DNA of 28,209 nt. It comes from Moraxellaceae bacterium UBA2477 (GTDB lineage Bacteria > Pseudomonadota > Gammaproteobacteria > Pseudomonadales > Moraxellaceae). This document shows positions 1-8,811 of this stretch, piece by piece (the first letter of the stretch is position 1; every line of letters starts with the position of its first letter). Location of the stretch: NCBI GenBank assembly GCA_002342025.1, contig DDPD01000021.1, forward strand, positions 1-28,209, given 5' to 3'. The notes below the pieces were generated by a model. It made no database searches. It was not told where the DNA came from and was given only the letters and a program-made list of their open reading frames with translations. The position numbers were made by a program, and so were the translations under genes.

Positions 1-311
1 GTGACAACCAAACCCTGATGTTGGGCGGAATTTTTCGTACTCAGTCGGTTCGCTCTGTCAGTCAGGTGCCAGTACTGGGTAATATCCCGCTATTGGGCTA
101 CTTGTTTCGACGCCAGCAGGTTCGCGAAGACAAGCAGGAGCTACTTATTTTTGTTACGCCACGGGTATTGGATGCGTCTGGGCTGCTACCAGAAGCTCTA
201 GCCGACTCGCGGGCGGTTGAGATTTCAAATGCTGCCATCATCTATTCAAAACATCTACTTGGTCGGCCCCATGGGCGCGGGCAAGACCACCATCGGGCGG
301 CAGCTCGCTGA
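1..311 (+). CDS. pilQ: Type IV pilus secretin PilQ, C-terminal end (5' partial)
   Basis: Partial gene entering from the left edge; the reading frame has codons starting at position 3. The visible 102 residues carry the end of a secretin domain: the LGGIF strand, then VPVLGNIPLLGYLFR and ELLIFVTPRVLD, which are hallmarks of the PilQ/GspD outer-membrane channel. PilQ multimers form the pore through which type IV pili cross the outer membrane. The TPRVL motif usually lies very near the C-terminus, but here the frame stays open for about 46 more residues and stops only at 309-311. That places the last 83 bases inside aroK, so the tail is His/Arg-rich and reads the AroK P-loop region in another frame. 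Identity is secure; the C-terminal tail is odd and could reflect a real overlap or a frameshift. Downstream aroK supports the assignment, as pilQ-aroK-aroB is a common order in gammaproteobacteria. Confidence 0.9.
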   Translation, partial: DNQTLMLGGIFRTQSVRSVSQVPVLGNIPLLGYLFRRQQVREDKQELLIFVTPRVLDASGLLPEALADSRAVEISNAAIIYSKHLLGRPHGRGQDHHRAAAR

Positions 312-753
312 AATCCTGCATTGGGAATTTTTAGATTCAGATCATGAAATTGAGGCGCGAACTGGCGCAAACATTCCATGGATTTTTGATATCGAGGGTG
401 AAGAAGGCTTCCGTCAGCGTGAAGAACATGTCATTGATGTGCTGACGCAGCGTCGTCATCTGGTGTTAGCCACCGGCGGAGGTGCGGTCATGCGTGAGAG
501 CAATCGCCGCCATTTACATGAGCGTGGCACCGTTATTTATTTGGAAACCACGGTGGAGCGTTCGTTGGAGCGGACCGCGCGTGATCAAAATCGCCCGCTG
601 TTGCAGACAGCAGATCCTCGGGCGCGTTTGACGGAGCTCTTGCGGAAACGAGACCCACTGTACCGTGAAGTGGCTCATCACATCATGCCAACCGAGCGAG
701 TGAGTGCGCGGGAAGTGGCATGGCATATTTTGCAGAAATTGGGTGCACGCTAA
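229..753 (+). CDS. aroK: Shikimate kinase AroK
   Basis: Phosphorylates shikimate to shikimate 3-phosphate using ATP, the fifth step of chorismate and aromatic amino acid synthesis in the cytoplasm. From ATG 229 the protein has 174 residues, matching the 173 usual for AroK. The Walker A motif GPMGAGKT lies at residues 13-20. The shikimate-binding DSDHEIE segment follows, then EGFR and the ATGGGAV loop, and a lid region with RNRPLL-type residues (QNRPLL). An in-frame TTG at 217 would add four residues. ATG 229 is preferred because TTGAG lies about 7 bases upstream and the length then fits the family. The gene overlaps the end of pilQ by 83 bases and lies 38 bases before aroB, so the three are probably co-transcribed. 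Confidence 0.95.
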   Translation: MLPSSIQNIYLVGPMGAGKTTIGRQLAEILHWEFLDSDHEIEARTGANIPWIFDIEGEEGFRQREEHVIDVLTQRRHLVLATGGGAVMRESNRRHLHERGTVIYLETTVERSLERTARDQNRPLLQTADPRARLTELLRKRDPLYREVAHHIMPTERVSAREVAWHILQKLGAR

Positions 754-791
754 GGCGCGTATTTGGCGCGTTCGTAAACTGAGAGATTGAA

Positions 792-1895
792 ATGCATACC
801 GTGTTAAACGTGGCCCTAGGCGATCGCAGTTACCCCATTTTTATTGGCGATGGCGTGCTGGCTCGAGCAGACTTGGTGTTGCCGCACATTCGTGGCAAGC
901 AGGTGTTGTTGGTTAGCAATGAAACCGTGGCGCCGCTTTATGCCAAGACCCTGCGCACTAGTTTGCTGTCCGCCGGCTTAACGGTGGCCGAGGTCGTGCT
1001 ACCCGATGGCGAGCAATATAAAGATTGGCAACATTTGAATCTAATTTTCGATGCCTTATTGCAGGCGCGCTTTAGTCGTAAAGCCACCCTGATTGCCTTG
1101 GGCGGAGGCGTCATTGGCGACATGACCGGTTTTGCGGCGGCCTGCTATCAGCGCGGCGTCGATTTTATTCAAGTGCCGACCACCTTGCTTTCTCAGGTCG
1201 ATTCGTCGGTGGGCGGGAAAACGGGCATTAACCATCCGCTGGGCAAAAATATGATCGGGGCCTTTCAGCAGCCTCGCGTCGTGCTTGCCGACACCGACGT
1301 GTTGAAATCCTTGCCGCAACGCGAATTATCGGCGGGGCTGGCCGAAGTCATTAAGTACGGACTCATTCGCGACCTCGACTTTCTGTGCTGGCTGGAGGCG
1401 CACATGGAAGGTCTGATGGCGCGGGACTCGTCGTTGCTGGCAGAAGCCATTGAGCGCTCCTGCCAAAACAAGGCGGATGTAGTGGCTGCCGATGAGTTTG
1501 AACAAAACGATATCCGAGCACTGCTCAACCTGGGCCATACCTTTGGTCATGCCATTGAAACCGGTATGGGCTATGGCGAGTGGCTGCATGGCGAGGCGGT
1601 GGGTGCAGGTATGTTGCTGGCAGCGGATCTGTCCTGCCGTGAAGGCTGGCTCACGCCTGCGGATGTGGCGCGCGTGAAAGCCCTGCTGTTGCGTGCTGGG
1701 CTGCCCGTTGCCGCTCCTGCCGGCATGACGCCTGCGATATTTATGCAGCACATGGCGGTGGATAAAAAGAATGTGGATGGTCGTTTGCGTCTGGTGCTGT
1801 TGAAGCAATTAGGCGAGGCGATTGTCACCGATCAGGCGTCGCCCGCGCATTTGCAGGCCACGTTAATCGCCGCGTGTGAAGGGGTAATGGGGTGA
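792..1895 (+). CDS. aroB: 3-dehydroquinate synthase AroB
   Basis: Converts 3-deoxy-D-arabino-heptulosonate 7-phosphate to 3-dehydroquinate, the second step of the shikimate pathway, using NAD and a divalent metal. The 367 residues match the family size. Visible motifs are the nucleotide-binding GGGVIGDMTGF from about residue 104, the PTTLLSQVDSSVGGKTGIN active-site stretch, EVIKYG (metal-ligand Glu), LNLGHTFGHAIE (metal-ligand His) and LHGEAVGAG (metal-ligand His). ATG 792 follows a GAGAG ribosome-binding site. The stop codon overlaps the next start as TGATG, so translation of the SPOR protein is probably coupled to aroB. Confidence 0.96.
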   Translation: MHTVLNVALGDRSYPIFIGDGVLARADLVLPHIRGKQVLLVSNETVAPLYAKTLRTSLLSAGLTVAEVVLPDGEQYKDWQHLNLIFDALLQARFSRKATLIALGGGVIGDMTGFAAACYQRGVDFIQVPTTLLSQVDSSVGGKTGINHPLGKNMIGAFQQPRVVLADTDVLKSLPQRELSAGLAEVIKYGLIRDLDFLCWLEAHMEGLMARDSSLLAEAIERSCQNKADVVAADEFEQNDIRALLNLGHTFGHAIETGMGYGEWLHGEAVGAGMLLAADLSCREGWLTPADVARVKALLLRAGLPVAAPAGMTPAIFMQHMAVDKKNVDGRLRLVLLKQLGEAIVTDQASPAHLQATLIAACEGVMG

Positions 1896-2629
1896 TGACG
1901 GCAAAGTCGCAACAACGATTAGGCAATGCCTTATTGGTTTTATTTGTGCTGGGCGTGCTGGGTTTGTGGCTGCAAACGCCGGTGAAGGCGCTGTTTCAGG
2001 AACGTATCTTAGCGAACGTGGGTTTTGGCGAGGCAGGTTTTAGTGACAGCTTTGGTGCGTTGCCCTCTTTGGTGAAAGACAACGGGGGCGCGCAACCTGT
2101 GCCTATCGAGGCCTCGGCGCCACAGCGAATTGCACAGTATCGTGATAAAGCCTGGCTGCTGTCGCAGGATGCCGCCGGCTTCACGCTGCAGATTGCCGTA
2201 TTCGGGGATGAGCGCCGTATCGGTGATCTGCTGTCGAGCCGCAGTGATAAGGATCAATTTCACTATGTGGTGCTGCCGGCGGCGGTTGATGCGGCAGATG
2301 GTTCATCGTCCGGCCCACGTTACGTGCTGACCTATGGCCAATTTGCCAGTCGTCAGCAAGCAGAAGAAGTGGCGGCTGCGTTGACCGGCCTGCCCGGAAA
2401 AATGCCGAGAGCATGGGGCTCGTTGCAAAGCGATGCAGAGTCAGCTTTTGCTGCTGAAGCCTTGATGCAGGGGGCTGCTGAAGGCGTGGTGACGCCAACG
2501 ACTCCAGCGCCGGCCAATCCTGATAATGATCCCGCTCTCCTGCTTTCGCCGGACTCGGCACCAGTCATTATTCCTGTCCAACCAAAGGCGAATTCCGCCC
2601 CGGGTTCTGTCCCTGTCGACTCCTTGTAG
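1895..2629 (+). CDS. Membrane-anchored SPOR-domain protein (DamX-like, lacking the AAA domain)
   Basis: A 244-residue protein with a short cytoplasmic start, one membrane segment at about residues 11-27, and a periplasmic part. Residues about 85-180 resemble a SPOR domain of the DamX type: a FTLQIAVF strand, then YVLTYGQFASRQQAEEVAAAL and a terminal RAWGSLQ. SPOR domains bind glycan strands stripped of stem peptides at the division septum, so a role in cell division or septal peptidoglycan is inferred. The C-terminal 55 or so residues are rich in Pro and Ala and look disordered. In pseudomonads the gene at this locus encodes a larger protein with an ATPase region; here only anchor and SPOR remain. 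ATG 1895 is chosen over GTG 1892 because it gives the TGATG junction with aroB; AAGGGG lies about 10 bases upstream. Confidence 0.8.
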   Translation: MTAKSQQRLGNALLVLFVLGVLGLWLQTPVKALFQERILANVGFGEAGFSDSFGALPSLVKDNGGAQPVPIEASAPQRIAQYRDKAWLLSQDAAGFTLQIAVFGDERRIGDLLSSRSDKDQFHYVVLPAAVDAADGSSSGPRYVLTYGQFASRQQAEEVAAALTGLPGKMPRAWGSLQSDAESAFAAEALMQGAAEGVVTPTTPAPANPDNDPALLLSPDSAPVIIPVQPKANSAPGSVPVDSL

Positions 2630-2637
2630 GGTCGGCA

Positions 2638-2654
2638 AGGCCAGGGACTGGCCT
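2638..2654. repeat. Short perfect hairpin after the SPOR gene
   Basis: AGGCCAG and CTGGCCT form a 7-bp stem around a 3-base loop, starting 8 bases after the stop codon of the SPOR gene. There is no T-run after it, so it is at best a weak or Rho-assisted end of the aroK-aroB transcript. Confidence 0.35.
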
Positions 2655-2726
2655 GAAACTTGCTCCGTGTATAGGAATTAATTGGCATATTTTACGAAAT
2701 GAGGCGGCCAGAGAGGCTTGCATCAA

Positions 2727-2755
2727 TTGAGTGAAAACGCCTTTTCACCTACTAT
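2727..2755 (+). promoter_or_regulatory. Sigma-70-type promoter for gltBD
   Basis: TTGAGT at 2727-2732 (-35) and TACTAT at 2750-2755 (-10) are separated by exactly 17 bases. Each matches the consensus in four of six positions or better. The predicted start near 2762 would give gltB a leader of about 73 bases. This is the best-formed promoter I can see in the window, and it suggests gltBD is transcribed independently of aroKB. Confidence 0.6.
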
Positions 2756-2796
2756 ACGCGTCCAATTTTGCGCCCAGCGCGGTTTCTGCCTGCGCG

Positions 2797-2808
2797 TAAG
2801 AATTCTTA
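2797..2808. promoter_or_regulatory. 12-bp perfect palindrome in the gltB leader
   Basis: TAAGAATTCTTA is fully self-complementary and lies between the predicted promoter and the gltB start. Its position inside the transcribed leader would suit a dimeric repressor acting as a roadblock, or nothing at all. I do not recognise it as the site of a known glutamate synthase regulator. Confidence 0.3.
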
Positions 2809-2834
2809 AACCTTTGTTTTCCAAGGTATAACTG

Positions 2835-5800
2835 ATGCTAGAGCAGCCGGTCGTCAACGCGGGTCTGTACCACCCGGATGAGTTTCGTGACAACTGCGGT
2901 TTCGGCCTCATCGCACAGATGAAGGGCGAGACCAGTCACCATCTGGTCCAGACAGCGATTCATTCACTCAGCTGCATGACCCATCGCGGCGCCATTGCCG
3001 CCGATGGTAAGACTGGCGACGGCTGCGGCCTGTTGCTGGCGATGCCGCGTGCTTTCTTCCGTGCCGTTGCGCAGGAAGAGCTGGGTGTCACCCTGACCGA
3101 TACCTTCGCGGTCGGCTTGGTGTTTCTCAATACCGACCCCGCCCTGGCTGCCAACGCCCGCGCTATCCTGAAAAAGGAAGTTGAGGCTGAAGGCCTGACG
3201 CTGGCTGGCTGGCGCACGGTGCCCACCGACAACAGCATCCTCGGCGAAATCGCCCTGCGTTCGCTGCCGGTGTTCGAGCAAGTGCTGGTTAATGCCGGCT
3301 CGATGGATGAGGTGGTGGCCAACCGTAAGTTGTTCTTAGCGCGCCGCCGCGCTGAGCATCAGCTCAAAGCGGACCCTTTGTTTTATGTCACCACGCTGTC
3401 CACTCAGGTCATTTCCTATAAAGGCCTGGTGATGCCGGCTGACCTGCCGGTGTTCTACAAAGATCTCGGCGACGAGCGTCTGGAAACGCATATCTGCGTG
3501 TTCCACCAACGCTTCTCGACCAACACGCTGCCGCGCTGGCCGCTGGCGCAGCCGTTCCGTTACCTCGCCCACAACGGTGAAATCAATACCGTTAGCGGTA
3601 ACCGTAACTGGGCCGTGGCGCGTACGCCTAAATTCACGCACCCAGATTTGCCAGGTCTCACCGAGCTGACGCCGCTGGTGAACCGTACCGGCTCCGACTC
3701 GTCGTCCATGGACAACATGCTGGAGATCCTGCTCGGTGGCGGCATGGGTCTGTTCCGTGCCCTGCGTATGCTGGTGCCACCGGCCTGGCAGAACGTGGAG
3801 TCGATGGACGCCGATTTGCGTGCGTTCTATGAATACAACGCCAAGCACATGGAAGCCTGGGACGGTCCTGCAGGTCTGGTCATCACCGACGGTCGCTATG
3901 CCGTGTGCATGCTCGACCGTAACGGTCTGCGTCCGGCGCGTTGGGTCATCACCAAGAATGGCTACATCACGCTGGCGTCGGAAATCGGCGTTTGGGATTA
4001 CAAGCCGGAAGATGTCGTGTCCAAGGGCCGGGTCGGTCCGGGCAAGATTGTCGCCATCGATACGCAAAAGGGCGAGTTGCTCGACAACAATGCCGTCGAT
4101 GACCTGCTCAAGAATGCCCAGCCCTACAAGCAGTGGCTGCGTCAGGAAGCGCGTCGCGTTGAAACCGACAGCGAGCTGGAAAAGTCCCTGCTCGGCAACA
4201 TCGACCGCAACAGCCTGAACACGTATCAGAAGATGTTCCTGGTCACGTTTGAAGAACGCGATCAGATCATCCGTCCGCTCGCGGAATCCGGCCAAGAAGC
4301 CGTGGGCTCGATGGGCGACGATACGCCGATGGCGGTGCTGTCGCGTCGCGTCCGTCATCAGGCCGATTATTTCCGTCAGCAGTTCGCGCAGGTGACTAAC
4401 CCGCCCATCGATCCGCTGCGCGAAGCCATTGTGATGTCGCTGGAAACCGCATTTGGCCCGGAGATGAACATCTTCGAAGAAACGCCAGAACACGCCCGTC
4501 GCGTCATTGTGTCCAGCCCGGTGCTGTCGCACTCGAAATTCGCCCAGCTCAAGCAGATTGATCTGCCCGGCTACGGCTTCGAAGTGATTGATCTGAACTA
4601 CCCAGAAAGCGAAGGCTTGCAGGCGGCCCTTCAGCGCATTTGTGCTCAGGCCGAAGCGGCTGTGCGCGCCGGTCGTTCGCAGCTGGTGCTGTCGGATCGC
4701 GCTATTCGTGCAGGCTTCCTGCCTATCAGTGCGCTGATGGCGACCGGTGCCGTGCATCATCACCTGATGAATGCCGGCTGGCGCTGCGATGCCAACATCA
4801 TTGTCGAGACCGGCTTTGCCCGTGACCCGCATCACTTTGCCGTGCTCATCGGCTTTGGTGCCAGCGCCGTGTATCCGTATCTGGCCTACGACATCATTGC
4901 CGACATGGCGCGCAACGGTGAGATCCTCGGCGATCCGCTGGAAGCGCAGGGCTATTTCCGCAAGGGCATCGACAAGGGTCTGCTGAAGATCATGTCGAAG
5001 ATGGGCATCTCCACGATTGCGTCTTACCGTGGCGCGCAGCTGTTTGAAGCCGTCGGCCTCGACAGCCAAGTGGTCGAAACCTGCTTCAAGGGTGTGCCTA
5101 GCCGTATTCAAGGCGCTAACTTTGCCGACATCGAAGGCGATCAGCGCTTGCTCGCTGAAGATGCTTGGAAAGCTCGCAAGGCGCTCGATCAAGGCGGTCT
5201 GCTCAAGTTCGTTTATGGCAAGGAATATCACGCCTTTAACCCGGACGTGATTAACACCCTGCACACCGCTGTTCGTTCGGGAAACTACACGGACTATTTG
5301 GCCTATGCCGATCTGGTTAACCAGCGTCCGGTCGCGACCATTCGTGATTTGCTGCAGCTGAAGAAGGCCGCACAGGCATTGCCGATTAATGACGTAGAGC
5401 CATTGGAAGCCATTCTGATGCGCTTCGACTCCGCCGGTATGTCGCTGGGCGCGTTGTCGCCGGAAGCGCATGAGTCGATTGCCATCGCCATGAACACGCT
5501 GGGCGGGCGCTCGAACTCGGGTGAGGGCGGCGAAGATCCAGCGCGTTACGGAACGATCAAAAACTCCAAAATCAAGCAAGTTGCTTCCGGCCGCTTCGGC
5601 GTTACGCCGGCGTATCTGGCCAGCGCCGAAGTGCTGCAAATCAAAGTCGCGCAGGGCGCCAAGCCAGGCGAGGGCGGCCAGCTGCCGGGCGGCAAGGTCA
5701 ATGCGCTGATCGCGCGTCTGCGCCACTCGGTGCCGGGTGTCACGCTGATCTCGCCACCGCCGCATCACGACATTTACTCAATCGAAGACTTGTCGCAGCT

Positions 5801-7301
5801 GATCTTTGACCTTAAGCAGGTCAATCCGCGCGCGCTGGTGTCGGTGAAGCTGGTGTCGGAGCCGGGCGTCGGCACGATTGCTGCCGGTGTGGCCAAGGCC
5901 TACGCCGACCTCATCACCATCTCCGGTTATGACGGCGGTACGGCGGCATCGCCACTGAGCTCGATTCACTATGCCGGTTCGCCGTGGGAGCTCGGCCTGT
6001 CCGAAGCTCAGCAGGCCCTGCGTGCCAACGATCTGCGCGGCAAGGTCCGCGTGCAGACCGACGGCGGCCTGAAGACGGGTCTTGATGTCGTCAAAGCAGC
6101 CATCCTCGGTGCCGAGAGCTTCGGCTTCGGCTCCACGCCGATGATCGCGCTGGGCTGTAAGTACCTGCGTATCTGCCACCTCAACAACTGCGCCACCGGT
6201 GTCGCCACGCAGCAGGACAAGCTGCGTCAGGACCACTACATCGGCGAGCCGGAAATGCTGATGAACTTCTTCAAGTTCGTCGCTGCCGAAACCCGCGAGT
6301 GGCTGTCGGTGCTGGGTGTGGCTTCGCTGGCCGAGCTGATTGGTCGTACCGATCTGCTGGAAATGCTGCCGGGTGAAACCGGTAAGCAATCGCGCCTCGA
6401 CCTGATGCCGCTACTGAAGAACGACCACATCTCTGCCGACAAGCCGCAGTTCTGCATGCAGTCGAAGAACGAGCCGTTCGATCAGGGCGTGCTTGCCGAA
6501 CTCATTGTGGCCGAAGTGCTGCCGGCGATTGAAGGTAAGACCGGCGGCAGCTACGACTTCCGTATCGGCAACTGCGACCGTTCCATCGGTGCGCGCGTGT
6601 CGGGCGAGATCGCCCAGCGCCACGGCGACCAAGGCATGGCCGATGCGCCAATCACGCTTAACTTCACCGGCACTGCCGGCCAGAGCTTCGGCGTGTGGAA
6701 TGCCGGCGGCCTCAACCTGCGCCTTGAAGGCGATGCCAACGACTATGTCGGCAAGGGCATGGCCGGCGGCAAGGTCGTGATTCGTCCGCCGCAGGGTGCG
6801 GTGTTCAAGTCGCAGGATACCGCCATCATCGGCAACACCTGCCTGTATGGCGCTACCGGCGGCAAGCTGCTGGCAGCGGGTACGGCGGGCGAGCGTTTTG
6901 CCGTGCGCAACTCCGGCTGCGAAGCGGTCATTGAAGGCGCGGGCGATCACTGCTGCGAATACATGACCGGTGGTCTGGTTACCGTGCTCGGCCGTACTGG
7001 CCTGAATTTCGGTGCCGGCATGACCGGCGGTTTCGCCTATGTGCTCGACCTCGACAACAACTTCTTCGACCACTGCAACCATGAGCTGATCGAGCTGCAC
7101 CGTATCAGCACGGAGCCCATGGGCCCGCACCGTCAGCATCTCAAGTCCGTACTCAAAGAGTATGTGGCCGAGACGGACAGTGTCTGGGGTCGTGAGATTC
7201 TTGAACAGTTCGACGAGTATCAGCGTAAGTTCTGGCTAGTGAAGCCGAAGGCGGCGCACTTGAAAGAGCTACTCAAGAACACGGTATCGAACCCGCAGTA
7301 A
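2835..7301 (+). CDS. gltB: Glutamate synthase (NADPH) large subunit GltB
   Basis: Transfers the amide nitrogen of glutamine to 2-oxoglutarate, making two glutamates; this is the GOGAT half of the GS-GOGAT ammonium assimilation cycle. The protein has 1488 residues, close to the usual size. Order of domains: a class II glutamine amidotransferase whose nucleophile is Cys21 in NCGFG (so a 20-residue propeptide would be removed), a central linker domain, an FMN-binding TIM-barrel synthase domain from about residue 850, and a C-terminal GXGXG beta-helix with repeated GG motifs. The 3Fe-4S cluster ligands are visible as C1108-x5-C1114-x4-C1119. ATG 2835 follows AAGG. The gene is followed 26 bases later by gltD, forming the gltBD operon. 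The propeptide is shorter than the roughly 40 residues I recall for the E. coli enzyme. Confidence 0.98.
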   Translation: MLEQPVVNAGLYHPDEFRDNCGFGLIAQMKGETSHHLVQTAIHSLSCMTHRGAIAADGKTGDGCGLLLAMPRAFFRAVAQEELGVTLTDTFAVGLVFLNTDPALAANARAILKKEVEAEGLTLAGWRTVPTDNSILGEIALRSLPVFEQVLVNAGSMDEVVANRKLFLARRRAEHQLKADPLFYVTTLSTQVISYKGLVMPADLPVFYKDLGDERLETHICVFHQRFSTNTLPRWPLAQPFRYLAHNGEINTVSGNRNWAVARTPKFTHPDLPGLTELTPLVNRTGSDSSSMDNMLEILLGGGMGLFRALRMLVPPAWQNVESMDADLRAFYEYNAKHMEAWDGPAGLVITDGRYAVCMLDRNGLRPARWVITKNGYITLASEIGVWDYKPEDVVSKGRVGPGKIVAIDTQKGELLDNNAVDDLLKNAQPYKQWLRQEARRVETDSELEKSLLGNIDRNSLNTYQKMFLVTFEERDQIIRPLAESGQEAVGSMGDDTPMAVLSRRVRHQADYFRQQFAQVTNPPIDPLREAIVMSLETAFGPEMNIFEETPEHARRVIVSSPVLSHSKFAQLKQIDLPGYGFEVIDLNYPESEGLQAALQRICAQAEAAVRAGRSQLVLSDRAIRAGFLPISALMATGAVHHHLMNAGWRCDANIIVETGFARDPHHFAVLIGFGASAVYPYLAYDIIADMARNGEILGDPLEAQGYFRKGIDKGLLKIMSKMGISTIASYRGAQLFEAVGLDSQVVETCFKGVPSRIQGANFADIEGDQRLLAEDAWKARKALDQGGLLKFVYGKEYHAFNPDVINTLHTAVRSGNYTDYLAYADLVNQRPVATIRDLLQLKKAAQALPINDVEPLEAILMRFDSAGMSLGALSPEAHESIAIAMNTLGGRSNSGEGGEDPARYGTIKNSKIKQVASGRFGVTPAYLASAEVLQIKVAQGAKPGEGGQLPGGKVNALIARLRHSVPGVTLISPPPHHDIYSIEDLSQLIFDLKQVNPRALVSVKLVSEPGVGTIAAGVAKAYADLITISGYDGGTAASPLSSIHYAGSPWELGLSEAQQALRANDLRGKVRVQTDGGLKTGLDVVKAAILGAESFGFGSTPMIALGCKYLRICHLNNCATGVATQQDKLRQDHYIGEPEMLMNFFKFVAAETREWLSVLGVASLAELIGRTDLLEMLPGETGKQSRLDLMPLLKNDHISADKPQFCMQSKNEPFDQGVLAELIVAEVLPAIEGKTGGSYDFRIGNCDRSIGARVSGEIAQRHGDQGMADAPITLNFTGTAGQSFGVWNAGGLNLRLEGDANDYVGKGMAGGKVVIRPPQGAVFKSQDTAIIGNTCLYGATGGKLLAAGTAGERFAVRNSGCEAVIEGAGDHCCEYMTGGLVTVLGRTGLNFGAGMTGGFAYVLDLDNNFFDHCNHELIELHRISTEPMGPHRQHLKSVLKEYVAETDSVWGREILEQFDEYQRKFWLVKPKAAHLKELLKNTVSNPQ

Positions 7302-7327
7302 GCACGAACAAGAATTGAGGCAAGATC

Positions 7328-8749
7328 ATGGCAGAGCGCCTGAACAACGATTTCCAGTTCCTCGATGTGGCCCGTCAGGACCCCACGAAGAAGCCGATTG
7401 ACGTCCGCAAGGCGGAGTTCGTCGAGATTTACCAGCCCTTCGCTAAACCCGAAGTGGAAGGTCAGTCGCACCGTTGTCTGGACTGCGGCAATCCGTATTG
7501 CGAGTGGAAGTGCCCGGTACACAACTACATTCCGAACTGGCTCAAGCTGATCTCGGAAGGCCGTATTTTTGAAGCCGCCGAGCTATGCCATCAGACCAAC
7601 ACGCTGCCGGAAGTCTGTGGCCGCGTTTGTCCGCAAGATCGCCTTTGCGAGGGTGCTTGCACTCTGAACGATGGCTTCGGCGCAGTCACTATCGGTAACA
7701 CCGAGAAGTACATTGTCGATACCGCTTTTGCCATGGGCTGGCGTCCTGACCTGTCGCATGTGGTGCCGACCGGTAAGAAAGTCGCCATCATCGGTGCCGG
7801 CCCTGCGGGTCTGGGTTGCGCTGATGTGCTCACGCGCAGCGGCGTTAAGGCTGTGGTGTTCGACAAGAACCCGGAAATCGGCGGTCTGCTGACCTTCGGC
7901 ATCCCCGAGTTCAAGATGGAAAAGGCGGTGATGTCGCGTCGCCGTGAAATTTTCACCGACATGGGCATCGAGTTCCGTCTCAACACGGATGTCGGCGTCG
8001 ATGTGAAGATCGACGACCTGCTCGCCGAATACGATGCTGTGTTCATGGGCATGGGCACCTACACCTACATGAAGGGCGGCTTCCCCGGCGAAGATCTGCC
8101 CGGCGTGTATGACGCGCTCGACTTCCTCATTGCCAACGTCAATCGCAACCTCGGCTTCGAGAAGAATCCGGCGGATTACATCGACATGGCCGGCAAGAAA
8201 GTGGTCGTGCTCGGCGGTGGCGATACCGCCATGGACTGCAACCGCACCTCCATCCGTCAGGGTGCCGAGAGCGTGAGCTGTGCCTATCGCCGCGATGAAG
8301 CCAACATGCCCGGCTCCGTGCGCGAAGTGAAGAATGCCCGCGAAGAGGGTGTCGAATTCCTCTTCAACCGTCAGCCCATCGAGATTGTGGGTGACGGTCA
8401 CAAGGTGACTGGCGTGAAAGTCGTGGAGACTCAGCTCGGTGCTGCCGATGCGCGTGGTCGTCGCAGCCCGGAACCGGTTCCTGGCTCCGAGCAGATCCTG
8501 CCGGCCGATGCCGTGGTGCTGGCCTTTGGTTTCCGCCCCAGCCCAGCCCCGTGGTTCGCTGACTTAGGTGTGGCGATGGATGCCTCCGGTCGCGTACAGG
8601 CGCCAGCTGAAGCGAAGTTCAAGTTCCAAACCACAAACTCGAAAGTGTTCGCCGGTGGCGACATGGTGCGCGGCTCCGACCTGGTAGTAACGGCCATCTG
8701 GGAAGGTCGTCAGGCTGCCGAGGGCATCTTGGACTATCTCGACGTCTGA
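7328..8749 (+). CDS. gltD: Glutamate synthase (NADPH) small subunit GltD
   Basis: Flavoprotein that takes electrons from NADPH and passes them through FAD and iron-sulfur clusters to GltB. The 473 residues match the family. The N-terminal region carries the cluster cysteines C50-x2-C53-x4-C58-x3-C62 and a second group in CGRVCPQDRLCEGAC. The FAD-binding GAGPAG lies at about 156-161 and the NADPH-binding GGGDTA at about 296-301. The C-terminal FAGGDMVRGSDLV motif closes the FAD site. A GAGG ribosome-binding site precedes ATG 7328. A strong terminator follows 16 bases after the stop, ending the gltBD operon. Confidence 0.98.
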   Translation: MAERLNNDFQFLDVARQDPTKKPIDVRKAEFVEIYQPFAKPEVEGQSHRCLDCGNPYCEWKCPVHNYIPNWLKLISEGRIFEAAELCHQTNTLPEVCGRVCPQDRLCEGACTLNDGFGAVTIGNTEKYIVDTAFAMGWRPDLSHVVPTGKKVAIIGAGPAGLGCADVLTRSGVKAVVFDKNPEIGGLLTFGIPEFKMEKAVMSRRREIFTDMGIEFRLNTDVGVDVKIDDLLAEYDAVFMGMGTYTYMKGGFPGEDLPGVYDALDFLIANVNRNLGFEKNPADYIDMAGKKVVVLGGGDTAMDCNRTSIRQGAESVSCAYRRDEANMPGSVREVKNAREEGVEFLFNRQPIEIVGDGHKVTGVKVVETQLGAADARGRRSPEPVPGSEQILPADAVVLAFGFRPSPAPWFADLGVAMDASGRVQAPAEAKFKFQTTNSKVFAGGDMVRGSDLVVTAIWEGRQAAEGILDYLDV

Positions 8750-8765
8750 GCTGGTTATTGGTCTG

Positions 8766-8806
8766 AAAAAAGCCGGGCCTGCAGAAATGCAGTGCCCGGT
8801 TTTTTT
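8766..8806. terminator. Bidirectional intrinsic terminator between gltD and the lipoprotein gene
   Basis: A stem of CCGGGC plus CTGCA pairs with TGCAG plus GCCCGG around a GAAA tetraloop, with one bulged T at 8793. Six As precede it and seven Ts follow it, so it can end transcription on both strands. It sits exactly between two convergent genes. Confidence 0.9.
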
Positions 8807-8811
8807 ACAGC

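Noticed and set aside
3336..5768. An 810-codon open frame on the - strand inside gltB
   Set aside because: It lies entirely opposite the secure gltB reading frame, has a shadow-like composition rich in His, Arg and Gln, and contains no recognisable domain.
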